A DNA stretch of 64,000 nt, taken from positions 535,491 through 599,490 of the forward strand of contig CAJNDS010002188.1 of assembly GCA_905221605.1 (NCBI GenBank), given 5' to 3'. Under the pieces are notes generated by a model that worked only from the letters and a program-made list of their open reading frames with translations, did not search any database and was not told the origin of the DNA. Below, piece by piece: positions 31,860-43,895 of the stretch. The position numbers and the translations under genes were made by a program. Each line of letters starts with the position of its first letter. The first letter of the stretch is position 1. Source of the stretch: Symbiodinium natans (Eukaryota > Sar > Dinophyceae > Suessiales > Symbiodiniaceae).

Positions 31860-32075
31860 GTTGGGGAGGGGGGGTTGAGCGCAGAAGCATGCTGGGGGTG
31901 AAAAGTGCTGGAAGTGGCCCAGGTTGGGGGTTTCGAGCCCGAAACCTGGACTTGGGCCAGAAGAGGGCTTGGGGGCGAGTGGGGGGGGGGGAGTGGGGGG
32001 TGGAGTGGGGGGAATGGGGAGTGGGGGGAGGGGGGAGTGGAAGGGGAGTGGGAAGGAGTGGGGAAAGTGGGGAAT
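31860..32075. other. G-run-rich intron-like stretch, unit 1 only
   Basis: Dozens of G-runs in GGAGTGGGG-type repeats on the + strand. Strong G-quadruplex candidate. The equivalent place in units 2 to 5 lacks it. Confidence 0.7.
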
Positions 32076-32229
32076 CTATGCCGAATCTAGGCGATAAGGG
32101 CAGCAGACGAGACCCCCGTGAAAAAATGCCGAACCTATGCTGAATTTATGCCGTTTTCGACTGCAGACTTGTGGGCCGTGGCCTGGGCTGATTGTATGCC
32201 CTTCAAAATTTCGATACTGTCGGATGTGC

Positions 32230-33180
32230 CACTGAGTTTTCTCAGTCGTTCAACCGCCTGTTCTCATTGTACTGGCAAAGCAAAAATCAAACCACTTTTT
32301 GCCGATTGTTGGACCCCCTGTGCCCACAAAGTCCAGGGTAAATCCGCAAATGGTCGCAACCTGATGATTGGCAATGCATATGACCATGTTGCTGGCAAAA
32401 GGTAAGCCGCAGAGAACAATAAGGATGTAGTTGCCGCAGAGTTGACGGCGAGGCGAGCGCCTTTACTACATATAATATGGTTGTTCTTAAATTACAGAAT
32501 CGTACTTTACAGTAATTTCTTCATGTTGCATGACTAGTACTGCCGTTGCGACACGATCGGCTTCTACGATGGTCACACCGGGGTTCTCTCTCGCAGTACC
32601 AAGACTGTCGCTGCTACCATTGTCACCAATGTCCACGGCCACCACCACTGCTATGCTTGGTCATTGCTAAGCTTTGATTTGTGTTGCCCTTTTTCATTTG
32701 TGATGATTGGTGGGCCTTTGACGTCAGCAGAAAAGAAAACAGCAAACATGCGGACGTTGAGCCATGAGACCGCGACACCTAGAACGTATGTACCAAAATC
32801 CCTCCAACTCCCAAGCCTAAAAAATCCTAATCGGCCACTTGACGATTAGAAGCCCGAGGAAGCGCAAAGGGTCCCAAGAGTTGGAGAATCGGCCAGGCTT
32901 CCGGCCGCGAGCCCCGACGAACAGCGGCGGGGCGCGCCCGCCGGACAGCGTAGAGCTCCTTGAGCATTTCCATTTCTGAAGGATCTTGGGTTCAGGGGTC
33001 ATATGGTTCTCGAAAGGATGTCCCCCTAGGATGGTTCGTTCGGCCTGGGATGGTTAGACAAAAAACCGCCGGCAACAGTTGCAAAGAACATTGTTGCCAC
33101 TGCGGACCTTGTCCAAGCTGCCGCTAAGCGACGCCGCAAAGCGACAAGGGAAAATGATTCGCAATCTGGGGGTGTTTCTG
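32230..33180 (+). CDS. Array unit 1, exon set with IGNxYD and VAKNIVATAD
   Basis: Three segments shared with later units: about 32340-32401 NGRNLMIGNAYDHVAGK, ending at a GT (GTAAGC) donor; about 32875-32955 LENRPGFRPRAPTNSGGARP; about 33072-33165 ATVAKNIVATADLVQAAAKR then a basic tail. The first has the hydrophobic-strand-plus-IGN look of the first strand of caspase/metacaspase folds, but no catalytic His or Cys exon was found, so this is only a resemblance. The second stays open on both strands, so its strand is not certain. Confidence 0.35.
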
Positions 33181-33514
33181 GGGAGCAGAAATTTATCGTA
33201 GCTTCTTCAATGACGACGTTCTAGAAAGCCTCAACAAATCAAGAAAGATCAAGGACTCCTTTTCCGTTGAATACTTAAGCGCGATACAAACCGGGTGAGA
33301 CAGTCATGGTAAAGGCTTCCTCCACAGGACCCCTACCTAGCCCGCGGCTTAACGTTTCTGGGTGTTGAAGTTTCCTCTTTCCGAGGGTCTGTACTGGTAC
33401 TGGTGCGTCGCTTGTAGCTTCGAGGCTTGGGAAAGGGTTGTGTTAAGGATCTTGTAGGGTGACTCGAAAGGATTTTCATGTTGGTAGCTTTGGAGCCCGT
33501 ATTATTTGCACGTT

Positions 33515-34480
33515 GATGAGCCAGCCCTCCTCGTCTTGGTGCCGGCCACGTCGAACGAATTCCCTGCAGCCATCTGCAATGCCAAGACCGCCTCGGGGCG
33601 CTGTTGCCGCGATGAGGCCGGCGGCAAGTTGCTCCCGTGATCCGGTCCTAGCATAATTTCCCTATCTTCTGGTCAATGTCTTTCGCAAGCATCGCAATGT
33701 TTGCTTGAATCTTCAAGGTCACGTGGTGAAGTACTTGTGAAAGTTGTTTTGCCGAGATAAGCTAGGTCGTGGGTGGGAAAAGATTCAACGATAGCGCAAG
33801 TCCAACCTCAATTCAGCGGCAGGGTCCAGCTTGCCGTGACCGAGTTGATGCCGCTGTGACTCGATCGCACTGGTCCTAGGAGCATTCGAAGCTTCCCTTT
33901 CGGAAACTCGGGAGCCAGCTCATGGATGCCTGTTGAAGGGGATGGACGTGCTGGTCACCCAAGGGAGTCTCATGTGGCGGGCCACTCAATTAGGATGGCA
34001 GGGGGCTTCTTCTTGCCATCAGGCCTTCATTGTTTCATGATAGAGTGAAGGGTATCCGGCGAATGGAGGTTTGTGTTACGTAGTGACAATGGACCGCACG
34101 AGGTCCCGCTTCGCGAAATTGTCGATTCCCAGTCTTCTCACTATTTCAATCAGTGAAGCTTGCCTTCGCATGTTGATCACCACATGTTCATGAGGTCCTC
34201 GCCGCTCCGCTTTTTCCTGCCGCGTGTATCTTGGCGAAGGAAGGTGAGGCCTCCATAACTAACTTCGCGCAGTTTCAGTCTGAGTGTTTGTGTTTGGGTC
34301 GCCGCACGTTTGGCATGTCTTAGCCAACTCCTGCACGCGGCAAGGCCTCTTTCGCAATCAGACCCGCTTCAGTAGACAGTCCTCGGAACGAAACTCGCAC
34401 CATCTGACCGTAAGTGGCATGGCTACCGCGTTCCTGGACCGACTTACTGGGACTTGCTTGGCCAAAGATGTCCCACCACA
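33515..34480 (-). CDS. Array unit 2, minus-strand gene, unknown family
   Basis: Right to left: about 34315-34475 DIFGQASPSKSVQERGSHAT then YGQMVRVSFRGLSTEAGLIA; about 34187-34262 YGGLTFLRQDTRGRKKRSGE; about 33808-33872 IESQRHQLGHGKLDPAAEL; about 33655-33730 HHVTLKIQANIAMLAKDIDQ; about 33515-33545 DEEGWLINVQ. An ATG at 34515-34517 (reading MTTWTAAT) is a possible start, about 110 bases from the peptidase His exon on the other strand. The frame through the MVRVSF exon is open here, unlike unit 1. The ANIAMLAKD stretch aligns codon by codon with unit 4 (AEIARLAKD). Confidence 0.5.
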
Positions 34481-34633
34481 CCCCCTTGCCTCCCGTAGCA
34501 GCCGTCCACGTAGTCATGGCACGATATCACGAATGTGAGCCCACGCGTGGCATCGTGGTGACCACAAGGTAGAAAGAAAGACAATCGAGCAACCGCTGCT
34601 GTTTCTGATGATGTGGCAAGGGCGTGCTAGGGC

Positions 34634-36251
34634 CCCCATGCCCAGGCGTATCACACAAGCGTTGTGCTTGGCACCGAGGACAGCTACTGCCATCTCTTGG
34701 GCTGAAGCACTAGAGTCATTAGAGATGCATTAGAAGTCTTTTCGTGAGTTGCGGTGCTGCGATCCGACCTGAAAGGAATACTGGTTCAACGAGGCCGGCG
34801 TGGCAGTCTCCGCGTGGCCCAAAGCTGCGAGCCACGCTGGGCTAATGCAGCCCACATTTCTGCTCGACATGGGTTGCAGCGAGGTCGAAGGCCGGTTCTG
34901 GAAGTTCTGCGGTTCACATTTGGTACGATGCCACGACGATCGGGTCTGTTGAATGACCTGGACCATTCCAAGCTTGAGGATGTGTGCCCCAGTTTGTACA
35001 CAAACACAGTACGCCTATGCTAGCAGAATGCCCAGATGTCGATGGCAGAGTAAAGTTAAAGGCTTCGTATACATATATAAATATTCATGAATTAACAAAC
35101 ATACATAAATACATATACATATATATATATATGTATCTCTAGAGATGGAGCGCTCCCAAGGCCTTGTCTGCTCAAAGGACTCCAACTTTCGGGTGAACCC
35201 TTGAAAGGCTCGATGTTGGCTTTGGAATGTATGCAAACGCTGTGAAACGATAAGGAGGCAAATGAACCGATAACAATTCTAGGGACGAGCAAATTTCCAT
35301 CGGGGCTTTTTTTACAGCCCCAGATTTGGGTCGCAGTTGGTGGGGCCTGACCTCACGGTTGACGGTTGTCCCCATGGTTTAGAAAGTGCCGGACTTGAGA
35401 TGTGAACGGACCTGGCCTGCCGGTTGTCTGATGCTGGGCGGGCTAGAGTTAAGAGGGCAGCCGTCAGCGGCAGCTAGGTCAGCAAGGGTTTGAAGCCGAA
35501 GCATCCTGCAGAGAGCCTTCTTTGATGTCCATGTGCTTGTTCTCACGTAGTCACCATGCCGATGCACACACACACACACAACGCACACCCTCTCGGTCGC
35601 GTGGAAGCTCACAGCAGCATCAAGTGCAGATTTCTTGCAGGCACGCGCCTCAAGAGCGCACCTCAGCAGCATTCATGTAAGGATTCCCTGTGCCCCTTCT
35701 TCGTCCCAGTAAATACCGTTCTGGACCTGAATTCGCGCATAGGCCATGTTTGTCCAGGCAGCAAGCCCCCCAAAACTACCATGTGACGTTGAAGCCAGGG
35801 TATGTTACCACCGTGCAGGAGCTGAGCCGCTTTTTTGCAGCGCACAGTGCGGCGCTCGGACATTTGAGTTGTTCCCATCCCGATGTTGTGCAAAGAAAGG
35901 GGGATGCGCTTCTGGAAATCCTACGGACGTTTGGAGTCGCCTTCTTCTGCACTCCTCCTGTGAAAAACGGCCCGCTGCTTTCAGCGTTGCCATGATCTCG
36001 CGCCGAAGGCTACGACCTTCTCCGGAAGAACTGCAACGATTTCAGCCGCTGCGCGCTGCAATTCCTCGGCTGCTCCACGTTTCCTGCCGAATACCAGGCC
36101 AGGGCAGGGCCTGCACCGATGCCTTTCCATTCCGTTGGCCTGAAGCAGCACCCAGGCGATGGAGCGTGCAGTGGCGGCCATCGACAGCAGAGCACCTCGG
36201 AGCGATTCAGAGGATAAATTTGCGCAGTTTTGCGCTGGCTTGCCACCTTGA
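34634..36251 (+). CDS. Array unit 2, PPPDE (DeSI-like) thiol peptidase
   Basis: Exons: 34634-34687 AQAYHTSVVLGTEDSY after a GTGCTAG acceptor; 34776-34895 EYWFNEAGVAVSAWPKAASH then LLDMGCSEVEGR; about 35782-35855 PGYVTTVQELSRFFAAHS; 36009 onward GYDLLRKNCNDFSRCALQFL then GCSTFPAEYQ; 36156-36251 AMERAVAAIDSRAPRSDSED then KFAQFCAGLPP and TGA. NCNDF replaces NCNHF of units 1 and 5. The intron between the second and third exon carries an AT microsatellite. All catalytic motifs are present. Confidence 0.78.
35078..35142. repeat. AT-rich microsatellite, unit 2
   Basis: ATA/CATA repeats ending in a (TA)n run, in the peptidase intron. The equivalent, longer version occurs in unit 3; units 1, 4 and 5 lack it. 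Confidence 0.85.
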
Positions 36252-36828
36252 GGCGTGTTATGGCGTGTTGTCGGGTCGCAGGAAGGGTGCACAAGCGTGT
36301 CTAAGCTTTCCGTTTCCGGCATGAAGCTACAGCCCCGAAGCATTCTTGCGAGCACATGACCTTGTATTGCGCAGTGGAGTTCGTTGACGCCATGCTTTTG
36401 AGTTGATCGCGCACCTCGAATACGAGATGAAGTCCGAAGAAGGTTGAGAAAGTCCCTAAACCTCCTGGCTACTGTATGGCCCAGTTCGCGTCCAAGCTTG
36501 AGGCAGCTCAAGGGTTCTGATGTGTTTCGACGTAGTATTCCAGCCGGCTCGCGTTTCATTGTTGCGGGACGTCTGTAGCTTTGCTTTGCCCGCTTTCTTG
36601 GCATGATGCGCTTGCGCTTCTGCTTAGTTGGCTTAGTTGCCTCAGAGAATGTCAGGCCTGCGGGACGTTGCGTGGAGAAAATAATGTGTTTCACACTTCC
36701 GACCCTCAAATGCCAGTGACCACGCTGTTGGGAAGGTTTCTGGGTGTTGGTTCTGCTTTCGACACGGCATTGCGTGGAGGGAGGCGACGGAAAAATCTCC
36801 CGCCTCCTGCCGTCAGCCAAAATTCGCA

Positions 36829-39440
36829 GGCTGTCTTGGCGCAGCTCGCCACGCTGGGGGCATACAGGCCCAACCAGAAGGCCGCATCTTGGCGGCAAGT
36901 TTGGCCTTCCCGGGTACCTGTCCTTGGTTGATTGCACGGTTGAAGATGACGCTCACACGGAGTTTGCCTGGCCGTGAGGGGTCCAAGGCTTACGGTAGGG
37001 CCGGGTAGGGCTCATGCATGTTCATGCTGAAGCTGTCATCTGAATCCTGAAGCCCTGAACGTGGACACCCTGAAGCCCAAAGGTTTTTTTCAACTTGCCA
37101 TTAGTCTTCCACGCCAGCCCAAACATCCATATCTGGATCCTCAACCCTGGCCTAAATCAACAAAACTGCGGAAACCCATTGAACCCCGCAAGGACAGCTT
37201 CGACTGCAGCGGCGTCATCAAGAACCTGCAGCTCCTTCGCGTCACTTGGAGTGCGAGTCCGGACATTCTCGTCCTGAACAGCGCGAGATTCTGTGTGTAG
37301 TCTGCCCGTGTCTTCGCCAGCCCTCGCTGTCAGTTGCATTGCCAATCTGTGCCACGTGCTTGTGTGTCCTGCAGTGCTTCTGTGCAGCAAGTGGTCGTTC
37401 GCTCGAGTTTTGAAACTTAGTACGGTAGTAAGGCGTTCTACAGGGCCAATTCCTTACATCGCTAATCCAGGCATCAGCGCAAAGCACGTACGTGCCGCTG
37501 GCGTCATCGCCGGCCCTGCCGCCTCGCCCCACCATGCAGCCCAGCGAGGTCCCAAAAGTATGAAGCTAAGTCTACCTGCAATCGTTTTCCAGCAATGCTG
37601 GAGACAGTTCACTCAGCAAGAGATTACTTCTGATTGCTTCTTGCGGCACGATGGTTGGCGGCATCCGCGTCGGGAAGAAGTTTGGAGTTTTCACAGAGAG
37701 TTTCGTGAACTGCGAGCGTGTGTGACCTTGCCAGGGCTCGAGCCTGCACCCGGCAATTTCAATGCTGTGCAGAGCCGACGAGGCACCATGCCGGCAGCGG
37801 GTAGCCGGGTAGCTGGGTAGCTGGGTAGCTGGGTAGCTCTGTGTAGCTCTGGGCAGCGGAACTTTGGGGTACCTGACCGCGTCTGCAGTTATTGGCGATC
37901 TATGGTCACTTCGGGATACACACAGTTGCTGGCGTAATCCCCCTTCTCACCGCTCACGGCCAGGTGAGCGGCGCAGATCTGCAGCGCTTCGCGCAGGCTG
38001 CCCGGGATTGCAGACGGTATCGTAGCAGGGCAGGCATAACTCCCAGGAGTGCAGATCTTAGAAACTGGAGATTTGGGGTAGCCCGACCCGGGACCCGGGG
38101 CCACCATTGACGACGTGCCAGCTGTGCCACAATTGGTGTTACACTGGCCTCCAGCGAACCCGAAACTCAGTGGTAAACTATAAGCTTCAGGTTCAGGGGT
38201 GTATTTCAGCTTCGACGCCGAGAGGGCCAATGAGAGTTTCGCATGCTCTGAGCGGCCTTGAGGACTGAGAAGGCCCAGACCATCTCCAAAGGTTTATCGG
38301 TGTAGAAAAAATTGAGTCTGAGAGAGAGATATGGAGAGGGAGAGCAAAAACTGATCTGACGAGGGGCGTTTAGGAATTTGACAGCCCAGACGATCTCCCA
38401 GAGTGTCAGTGAAGTGAAGAGATCTGCAATAAGGTTTATGCCACAGGGCCCTTTTGGCTGGATGGACCCACCCCTTGCAAGGTGGGCAGTCCAATTGGTG
38501 CTGACGCTGGACAGCGAGCCACGCGCCCCTCAGAGGCATGACCGTTGTTGGTAGGCATGCGTCCGCAAGCGGAGGAGTTACGAGAGAGAGAGAGAGAGAA
38601 TGGGAGATTTAAAAAAGACAGAGAGAGACAGAGAGAGACAGAGAGAGACAGAGAGAGAGAGTTGATCGATGAGCAGAAAGAAAGAAAGTTGATCGATGAG
38701 TACAATCTTGGTTCTTGGGTCGCCAAACTCCCTGCTGAGGCTTCCCAGGTGCAATGCTACTTGAGAAGATTGAGATTTAGTTTGGCGCTTAGGGCCTAGG
38801 GGGTCGTTCGAGGAAGCAGGCATAACCCCTGTCGCCGACACAGACATCCGAAGCCCCCTGTGCTACCAGTAGAGCTGTCCAGAACTTGCACATACATGTC
38901 AATTTGCCACCTAACTTCGGTGATGACTATCGCCTATTACTACTTTCTCAGTCACCGTCTATTGCTGGGTTCGGCTCAGTGGTTGGCAGGAGCGGGGTTC
39001 GTTGATGATTCATAGCTCGTTTATTTTGGCTTGATGGGAAATTCAAAATAGAGGTATATATTGCTCCCTCTCTGGATTGGAATCTCTCGGTTTCGGGCCC
39101 CTAACAATGATGTTTTGCTTGTGGTGCCTACCATTTTCTATGCTTCATGGACATGCCGAATCTACGCTGAACGCATGCTGTTTCTGCGATGTGCAGACTT
39201 GTTGTGCCGAATCTATGCTGAATGTATGCTGTTTTGGGTTTGCAGACTTGTGGGCCGCGGCCTGTGCTGAATGCATGCTGTTTCCCGTTTAGATTCTGTC
39301 GAATGTGCCATTGAGTTTTCTCAGTCGCTGAACCGCTTGTTCTCTTTGAGCAGGCATAAGCAGGCAAAGAAACAAAGTGCAATGGGGGCGCCCTGATTAT
39401 TGGCAACGAGTATGACAACGTTCGCTGGCAAAAGGTATCC
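36829..39440 (+). CDS. Array unit 2, downstream conserved exons
   Basis: 36829-36905 VLAQLATLGAYRPNQKAAS; 37186-37256 RKDSFDCSGVIKNLQLLRVT; 37468-37556 QSTYVPLASSPALPPRPT before a GT donor; about 37692-37820 EFRELRACVTLPGLEPAPG; 37964-38025 VSGADLQRFAQAARDCRRY; 38206-38310, the FDAERANESF exon, which is frameshifted and lacks about 29 bases against unit 3; 38385-38540, with an extra GTGAA that shifts the last exon; 38660-38745 ELIDEYNLGSWVAKLPAEAS; about 38885-38950 NLHIHVNLPPNFGDDYRL; 39288-39412 AIEFSQSLNRLFSL, frameshifted before the IGNEYD segment. Several exons broken here are intact in units 3 and 4, so this copy is probably decayed. Confidence 0.42.
38582..38668. repeat. (GA)n / (CAGAGAGA)n repeat, unit 2
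   Basis: GA run then four 8-bp CAGAGAGA units, between the last long exon and the ELIDEYN exon. Confidence 0.85.
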
Positions 39441-39929
39441 CGCAAATATCAAGAATCAAGGATGTAGCTGATGATGGTGAGGCGAGTGCCCGTACTATAT
39501 GTGTGATTTGGTTCATCTAGAATCACATATTGTTATTTTGCATGTTGCATGACTAATGCTGCTGCTGCGACAAGCTCGCACGATGACGATGACGATGATG
39601 GCTGACGGCTGCCAGGGTTCCCAGTGGTACCATGACTGCTGTTCCCATTCTCACCGCTGTTACCTCAAACCATGATGGAATTAGTTCCGACTGTCACTAC
39701 TATCGCCACTATTGCCATCTTCATAACCATCATCATGAGCACGCTTCCCATTATTTCGCGTTTCAGCTCTATCGTTCTTACCATGGCAAGCATGGCTGCC
39801 CCTACTGCCACGCTTTCTGATCTCACCATTATCCCTGGTCATTACCAAGCTTCGCTGTGTTATTGCCGCTTTTTATCATTTTGTGATGATCGGCGGGCGT
39901 TTGACCTCAGCACTTGCAAGGGTTGGTGA

Positions 39930-40305
39930 GTCATGAGAACCCCGACGCCCAGAAACGTATGGATCAACATTCCCCCCTGAATCCGAGGAACCGCAAAGCG
40001 TCCCAAGAGTTGGAGAATCGGCCAGGCTTCCGGCCGCGAGCCCCGACGAACAGCGGTGGGGCGCGCCCGCCGGACAGCTTGCTGCTGTTGGTAGAGTGAG
40101 AGCTTGGGCATCTCCATTTCCGAAGGATGGTGGGTCCAGGGGTCATATGGTTCTCGTAAGCATGTCCCCCTAGAATGGTTCATTCGGCCTGGGAAGGTTA
40201 GGAAAATCTGACCGCTGGCAACAGTTGCAAAGAACATTGTTGCCATTGCGGACTTGCAGACCTGGCTGCTGCAAAGCGACGCCGAAAAGCGACAAGGGGA
40301 ACTGA
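39930..40305 (+). CDS. Array unit 2, LENRPGF and VAKNIVA exons
   Basis: About 40008-40085 LENRPGFRPRAPTNSGGARP and about 40212-40260 ATVAKNIVAIAD, after which this unit departs in frame from unit 6, where the same exon runs cleanly to a TGA. Unknown family. Confidence 0.3.
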
Positions 40306-40804
40306 TTCAAACTCCCTACAAAATCGAATGTCACGGGCTCAAACCTGGTATCTTAGTCGTCATACTTAAAGAGTGTTAATGGTCCGGCTTTTCTGGCTAA
40401 TTTTGAATGATCTGTCACATCTGTCTTTTTGTGTTCCATCAAACGTTCTGAAAGCGAGAGCGGCGGTGGTCCTTTATGAACCGAATGTTAGTGCTTAAGA
40501 TGATCTTGCGTTAAATGCAGGGTTGTCATCATGCAGAAGAGTCATTGCAAAATGTCATGTCACATGCTAGAGGTTTTGTCTGGGATACCCCAAGCAGCTG
40601 CTCTCAAAACTTTCGCCAAAGCCCCAGCAAGCCCTTAAGTCCAAATCGACAACTTTAGCAAGCGTTCTAGCAGGCACCCGATTCACCCAAGAAGCCCACG
40701 GTTGAAAGTTTTAGGGTTTTAGGTTCTCTTTCCGAGGGTTTGTACTTGGGCTTGTGGGGCGACTCGAAAGGCTTGTACTTTTTTGGCAGCTTGGGAGCCT
40801 GTCT

Positions 40805-42100
40805 TACTTGCACGTTGATGAGCCAGCCCTCCTCGTCTTGCAGCCATTTGCAATTTGAAGACCGCCTCGGGCCGCTGTTGACGCGATGAGGCTGGCCCGT
40901 GATCCAGTCCTGGTTTGTGAGCCTGTCCAGGTCCAGCCAAGAAGCCTAGCATATTTCTGTCGCAAGCCTCACAATTTCTGCTTGAATCTTCAGGGTCACG
41001 TGGCGAAGTACTCCAGGGCTTTACAGCTGCTCATGTCCTATACTTGGGAAAGCTGTCTTGCCGAGTTCAGCTAAGTCGCGGGTGAGAAAACATTCGGCAG
41101 TGGTTGATGGCCGGGGTGCGATAGCGCAAGTCCAACCTTAATTCAGCGACAGGGTCCAGCTTGCCGTGACCGAGCTGATGCCGCTGTGACTCGATCGCAC
41201 TGGTCCTAGGAGCATTCGAAGCTTCCCTTTCGGAAACACTGGAGCCAGTTCATGGATGCCTGTTGAAGGGGATAGACGTGCTGGTCACTTGAACCTTAAG
41301 CCCCAATGGAGCCTCATGTGGCACCACTTAGGTCGGCAAGGTGCTTCTTCTTGCCATCAAGTCTTCATCATTTCAAAGATACCTTCACTCTATCCAGCGC
41401 ATAGAGGTCCGCTATCAAGTAGCGATGACGTAGTGGAACGAAACCAGACACCCCTAAGCAAAGTCTGGATTGTTGGGCCACGCGACGTCCGACTGCGCGA
41501 AATTGTGCATTCCCAATTCTCTCCATGTTTCAATCACTCGAACTTGAAGCCCCAATGGAGCCTCATGTGGCGGGCCACTCAATTAGGATGGCAGGGGGCT
41601 TCTTCTTGCCATCAAGTTTCCATTGTTCCATGAGAGAGTAAAAGGTGTCCGGCGGATGGAGGTCTGCTGTTCCGTAGTGACAACGTAGTGGACCAAAAAA
41701 ACGCACCCCTAAGCAATGTCTGGATTGTTGGACCGCACGACGTTTCCCGGTTGTTTCAAAATTTCAATCAGCGAAGCTTGCCTTTGCATGTTGATCACCA
41801 CATGTTCATGAGGTCCTCGCCGCTCCGCTTTTTCCTGCCGCGTGTATCTTGGCGAAGGAAAGTGAGGCCTCCATAACTAGCTTCGCACAGTTTCAGTCTG
41901 AGTGTTTGTGTTTGGGTCGCCGCACGTTTGGCATTTCTTAGCCAACTCCTGCACGCCGCAAGGCCTCTTTCGCAATCAGACCCGCTTCAGTAGACAGTCC
42001 TCGGAACGAAACTCGCACCATCTGACCGTAAGTGGCATGGCTACCGCGTTCCTGGACCGACTTACTGGGACTTGCTTGGCCAAAGATGTCCCACCACACC
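40805..42100 (-). CDS. Array unit 3, minus-strand gene, unknown family
   Basis: Right to left: about 41935-42095 DIFGQASPSKSVQERGSHAT then YGQMVRVSFRGLSTEAGLIA; about 41805-41880 YGGLTFLRQDTRGRKKRSGE; about 41130-41195 IESQRHQLGHGKLDPVAEL; about 40965-41015 HVTLKIQAEIVRLATEI; about 40805-40845 DEEGWLINVQ. The interval 41290-41650 holds an extra partial duplication: the CCCCAATGGAGCCTCATGTG segment occurs twice, which makes this unit longer than the others. Confidence 0.45.
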
Positions 42101-42229
42101 CCCTTGCCTCTCGTAGCAGCCGTCCACGTAGTCATGGCAAGATATCACGAAAGTGATGGCATCGCGGTGACCAGAAGACAGAAAGCAAGACAATCACCAA
42201 CCACTGCTGTTTCTGATGATGTGGCAAGG

Positions 42230-42740
42230 GCATGCAAGGGCCCCCATGCCCAGGCGTACCACACAAGCGTTGTGCTTGGCACCGAGGACAGCTACTGCCA
42301 TCTCTTGGGATGAAGCACTAGAGTCACTAGAGATGAGGGATCATTAGAAGCCTTTTCGTGAGTTGGGCTGGGGCGCTAGAGATGAGATCATTAGAAGTCT
42401 TTTCGTGAGTTGCGGTGCTGCGATCCGACCTGAAAGGAATACTGGTTCAACGATGCCGGCGTGGCAGTCTCCGCGTGGCCCAAGTCTGCCAGCCACGCTG
42501 GGCTAATGCAGCCCACATTCCTGCTCGACATGGGTTGCAGCGAGGTCGAAGGCCGGTTCTGGAAGTTCTGGGGTTCACTTGGTGACCATTCCAAGCTTGA
42601 AGATGTGTGCCGGAGTTTGTACACAAACACAGTACGCCTATGCCAGAGTAAAGTTAAAGGCTTTGTATAAAAAAATAAGTAAATAAATATATAAATAAAT
42701 ATATGTATATATATATATTCATGCATAAAACAAACATAAA

Positions 42741-42790
<50 letters not shown>

Positions 42791-43895
42791 TGGAGCGCTC
42801 CCAAGGCCTTGTCTGCTCAAAGGACTCCAACTTTCGGGTGAACCCTTGAAAGGCTCGATGTTGGCTTTGGAATGTATGCAAACGCTGTGAAACGATAAGG
42901 AGGCAAATGAACCGATAACAATTCTAGGGACGAGCAAATTTCCATCGGGGCTTTTTTTACAGCCCCAGATTTGGGTCGCAGTTGGTGGGGCCTGACCTCA
43001 CGGTTGACGGTTGTCCCCATGGTTTAGAAAGTGCCGGACTTGAGATGTGAACGGACCTGGCCTGCCGGTTGTCTGATGCTGGGCGGGCTAGAGTTAAGAG
43101 GGCAGCCGTCAGCGGCAGCTAGGTCAGCAAGGGTTTGAAGCCGAAGCATCCTGCAGAGAGCCTTCTTTGATGTCCATGTGCTTGTTCTCACGTAGTTTCC
43201 ATGCCGATGCACACACACGCACAACGCACACCCTCTCGGTCGCGTGGAAGCTCACAGCAGCATCAAATGCAGATTTCTTGCAGGCACGCGCCTGAAGAGC
43301 GCACCTCAGCAGCATTCATGTAGTCATTCCCTGTGCCCCTTCTTCGTCCCAGTAAATTCCGTTCTGGACCTGAACTCGCGCATAGGCCATGTTTGTCTTA
43401 GCAGCAAGCCCGCAAAACTTACCATGTGACGTTGAAGCCAGGGTATGTTGCCACCGCGCAGGAGCTGAGCCGCTTTTTTGCAGCGCACAGTGCGGCGCTC
43501 GGACATTTGAGTTGTTCCCATCCCGATGTTGTGCAAAGAAAGGGGGATGCGCTTCTGGAAATCCTACGGACGTTTGGATTCGCCTTCTTCTGCATTCCTC
43601 CTATGAAAAACGGCCCGCTGCTTTCAGCATTGCCATGATCTCGCGCCGAAGGCTACGACCTTCTCCGGAAGAACTGCAACGATTTCAGCCGCTGCGCGCT
43701 GCAATTCCTCGGCTGCTCCACGTTCCCTCCCGAATACCAGGCCGGGGCAGGGCCTGCACCGATGCCCTTCCCAGTCTGTTGGCCTGAAGCAGCGCCCAGG
43801 CGATGGAGCGTGCAGTGGCATCCATCGACAGCAGAGCACCTCGGAGCGATTCAGAGGATAAATTTGTACAGTTTTGCGCTGGCTTGCCACCTTGA
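42230..43895 (+). CDS. Array unit 3, PPPDE (DeSI-like) thiol peptidase
   Basis: Exons: 42242-42295 AQAYHTSVVLGTEDSY; 42437-42560 EYWFNDAGVAVSAWPKSASH then LLDMGCSEVEGR; about 43428-43500 PGYVATAQELSRFFAAHS; 43652 onward GYDLLRKNCNDFSRCALQFL then GCSTFPPEYQ; 43800-43895 AMERAVASIDSRAPRSDSED then KFVQFCAGLPP and TGA. Catalytic His and Cys motifs are intact. The block from about 42790 to 43650 is almost identical to unit 2. Confidence 0.78.
42668..42792. repeat. AT-rich microsatellite plus (GA)n, unit 3
   Basis: TAAATA, TATA and CATA repeats about 105 bases long, followed by a (GA)n run, in the peptidase intron. Confidence 0.9.

Noticed and set aside
32560-32590. FYDGHTG string resembling a PP2C DGHG motif
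   Set aside because: It lies in the trinucleotide-biased stretch, with no other phosphatase motif nearby, and is absent from other units.
35981-36937. 318-codon minus-strand frame over the peptidase Cys exon of unit 2
   Set aside because: The + strand reading gives the conserved KNCN exon and shows silent substitutions between units. The minus frame is its shadow and is broken in other units.
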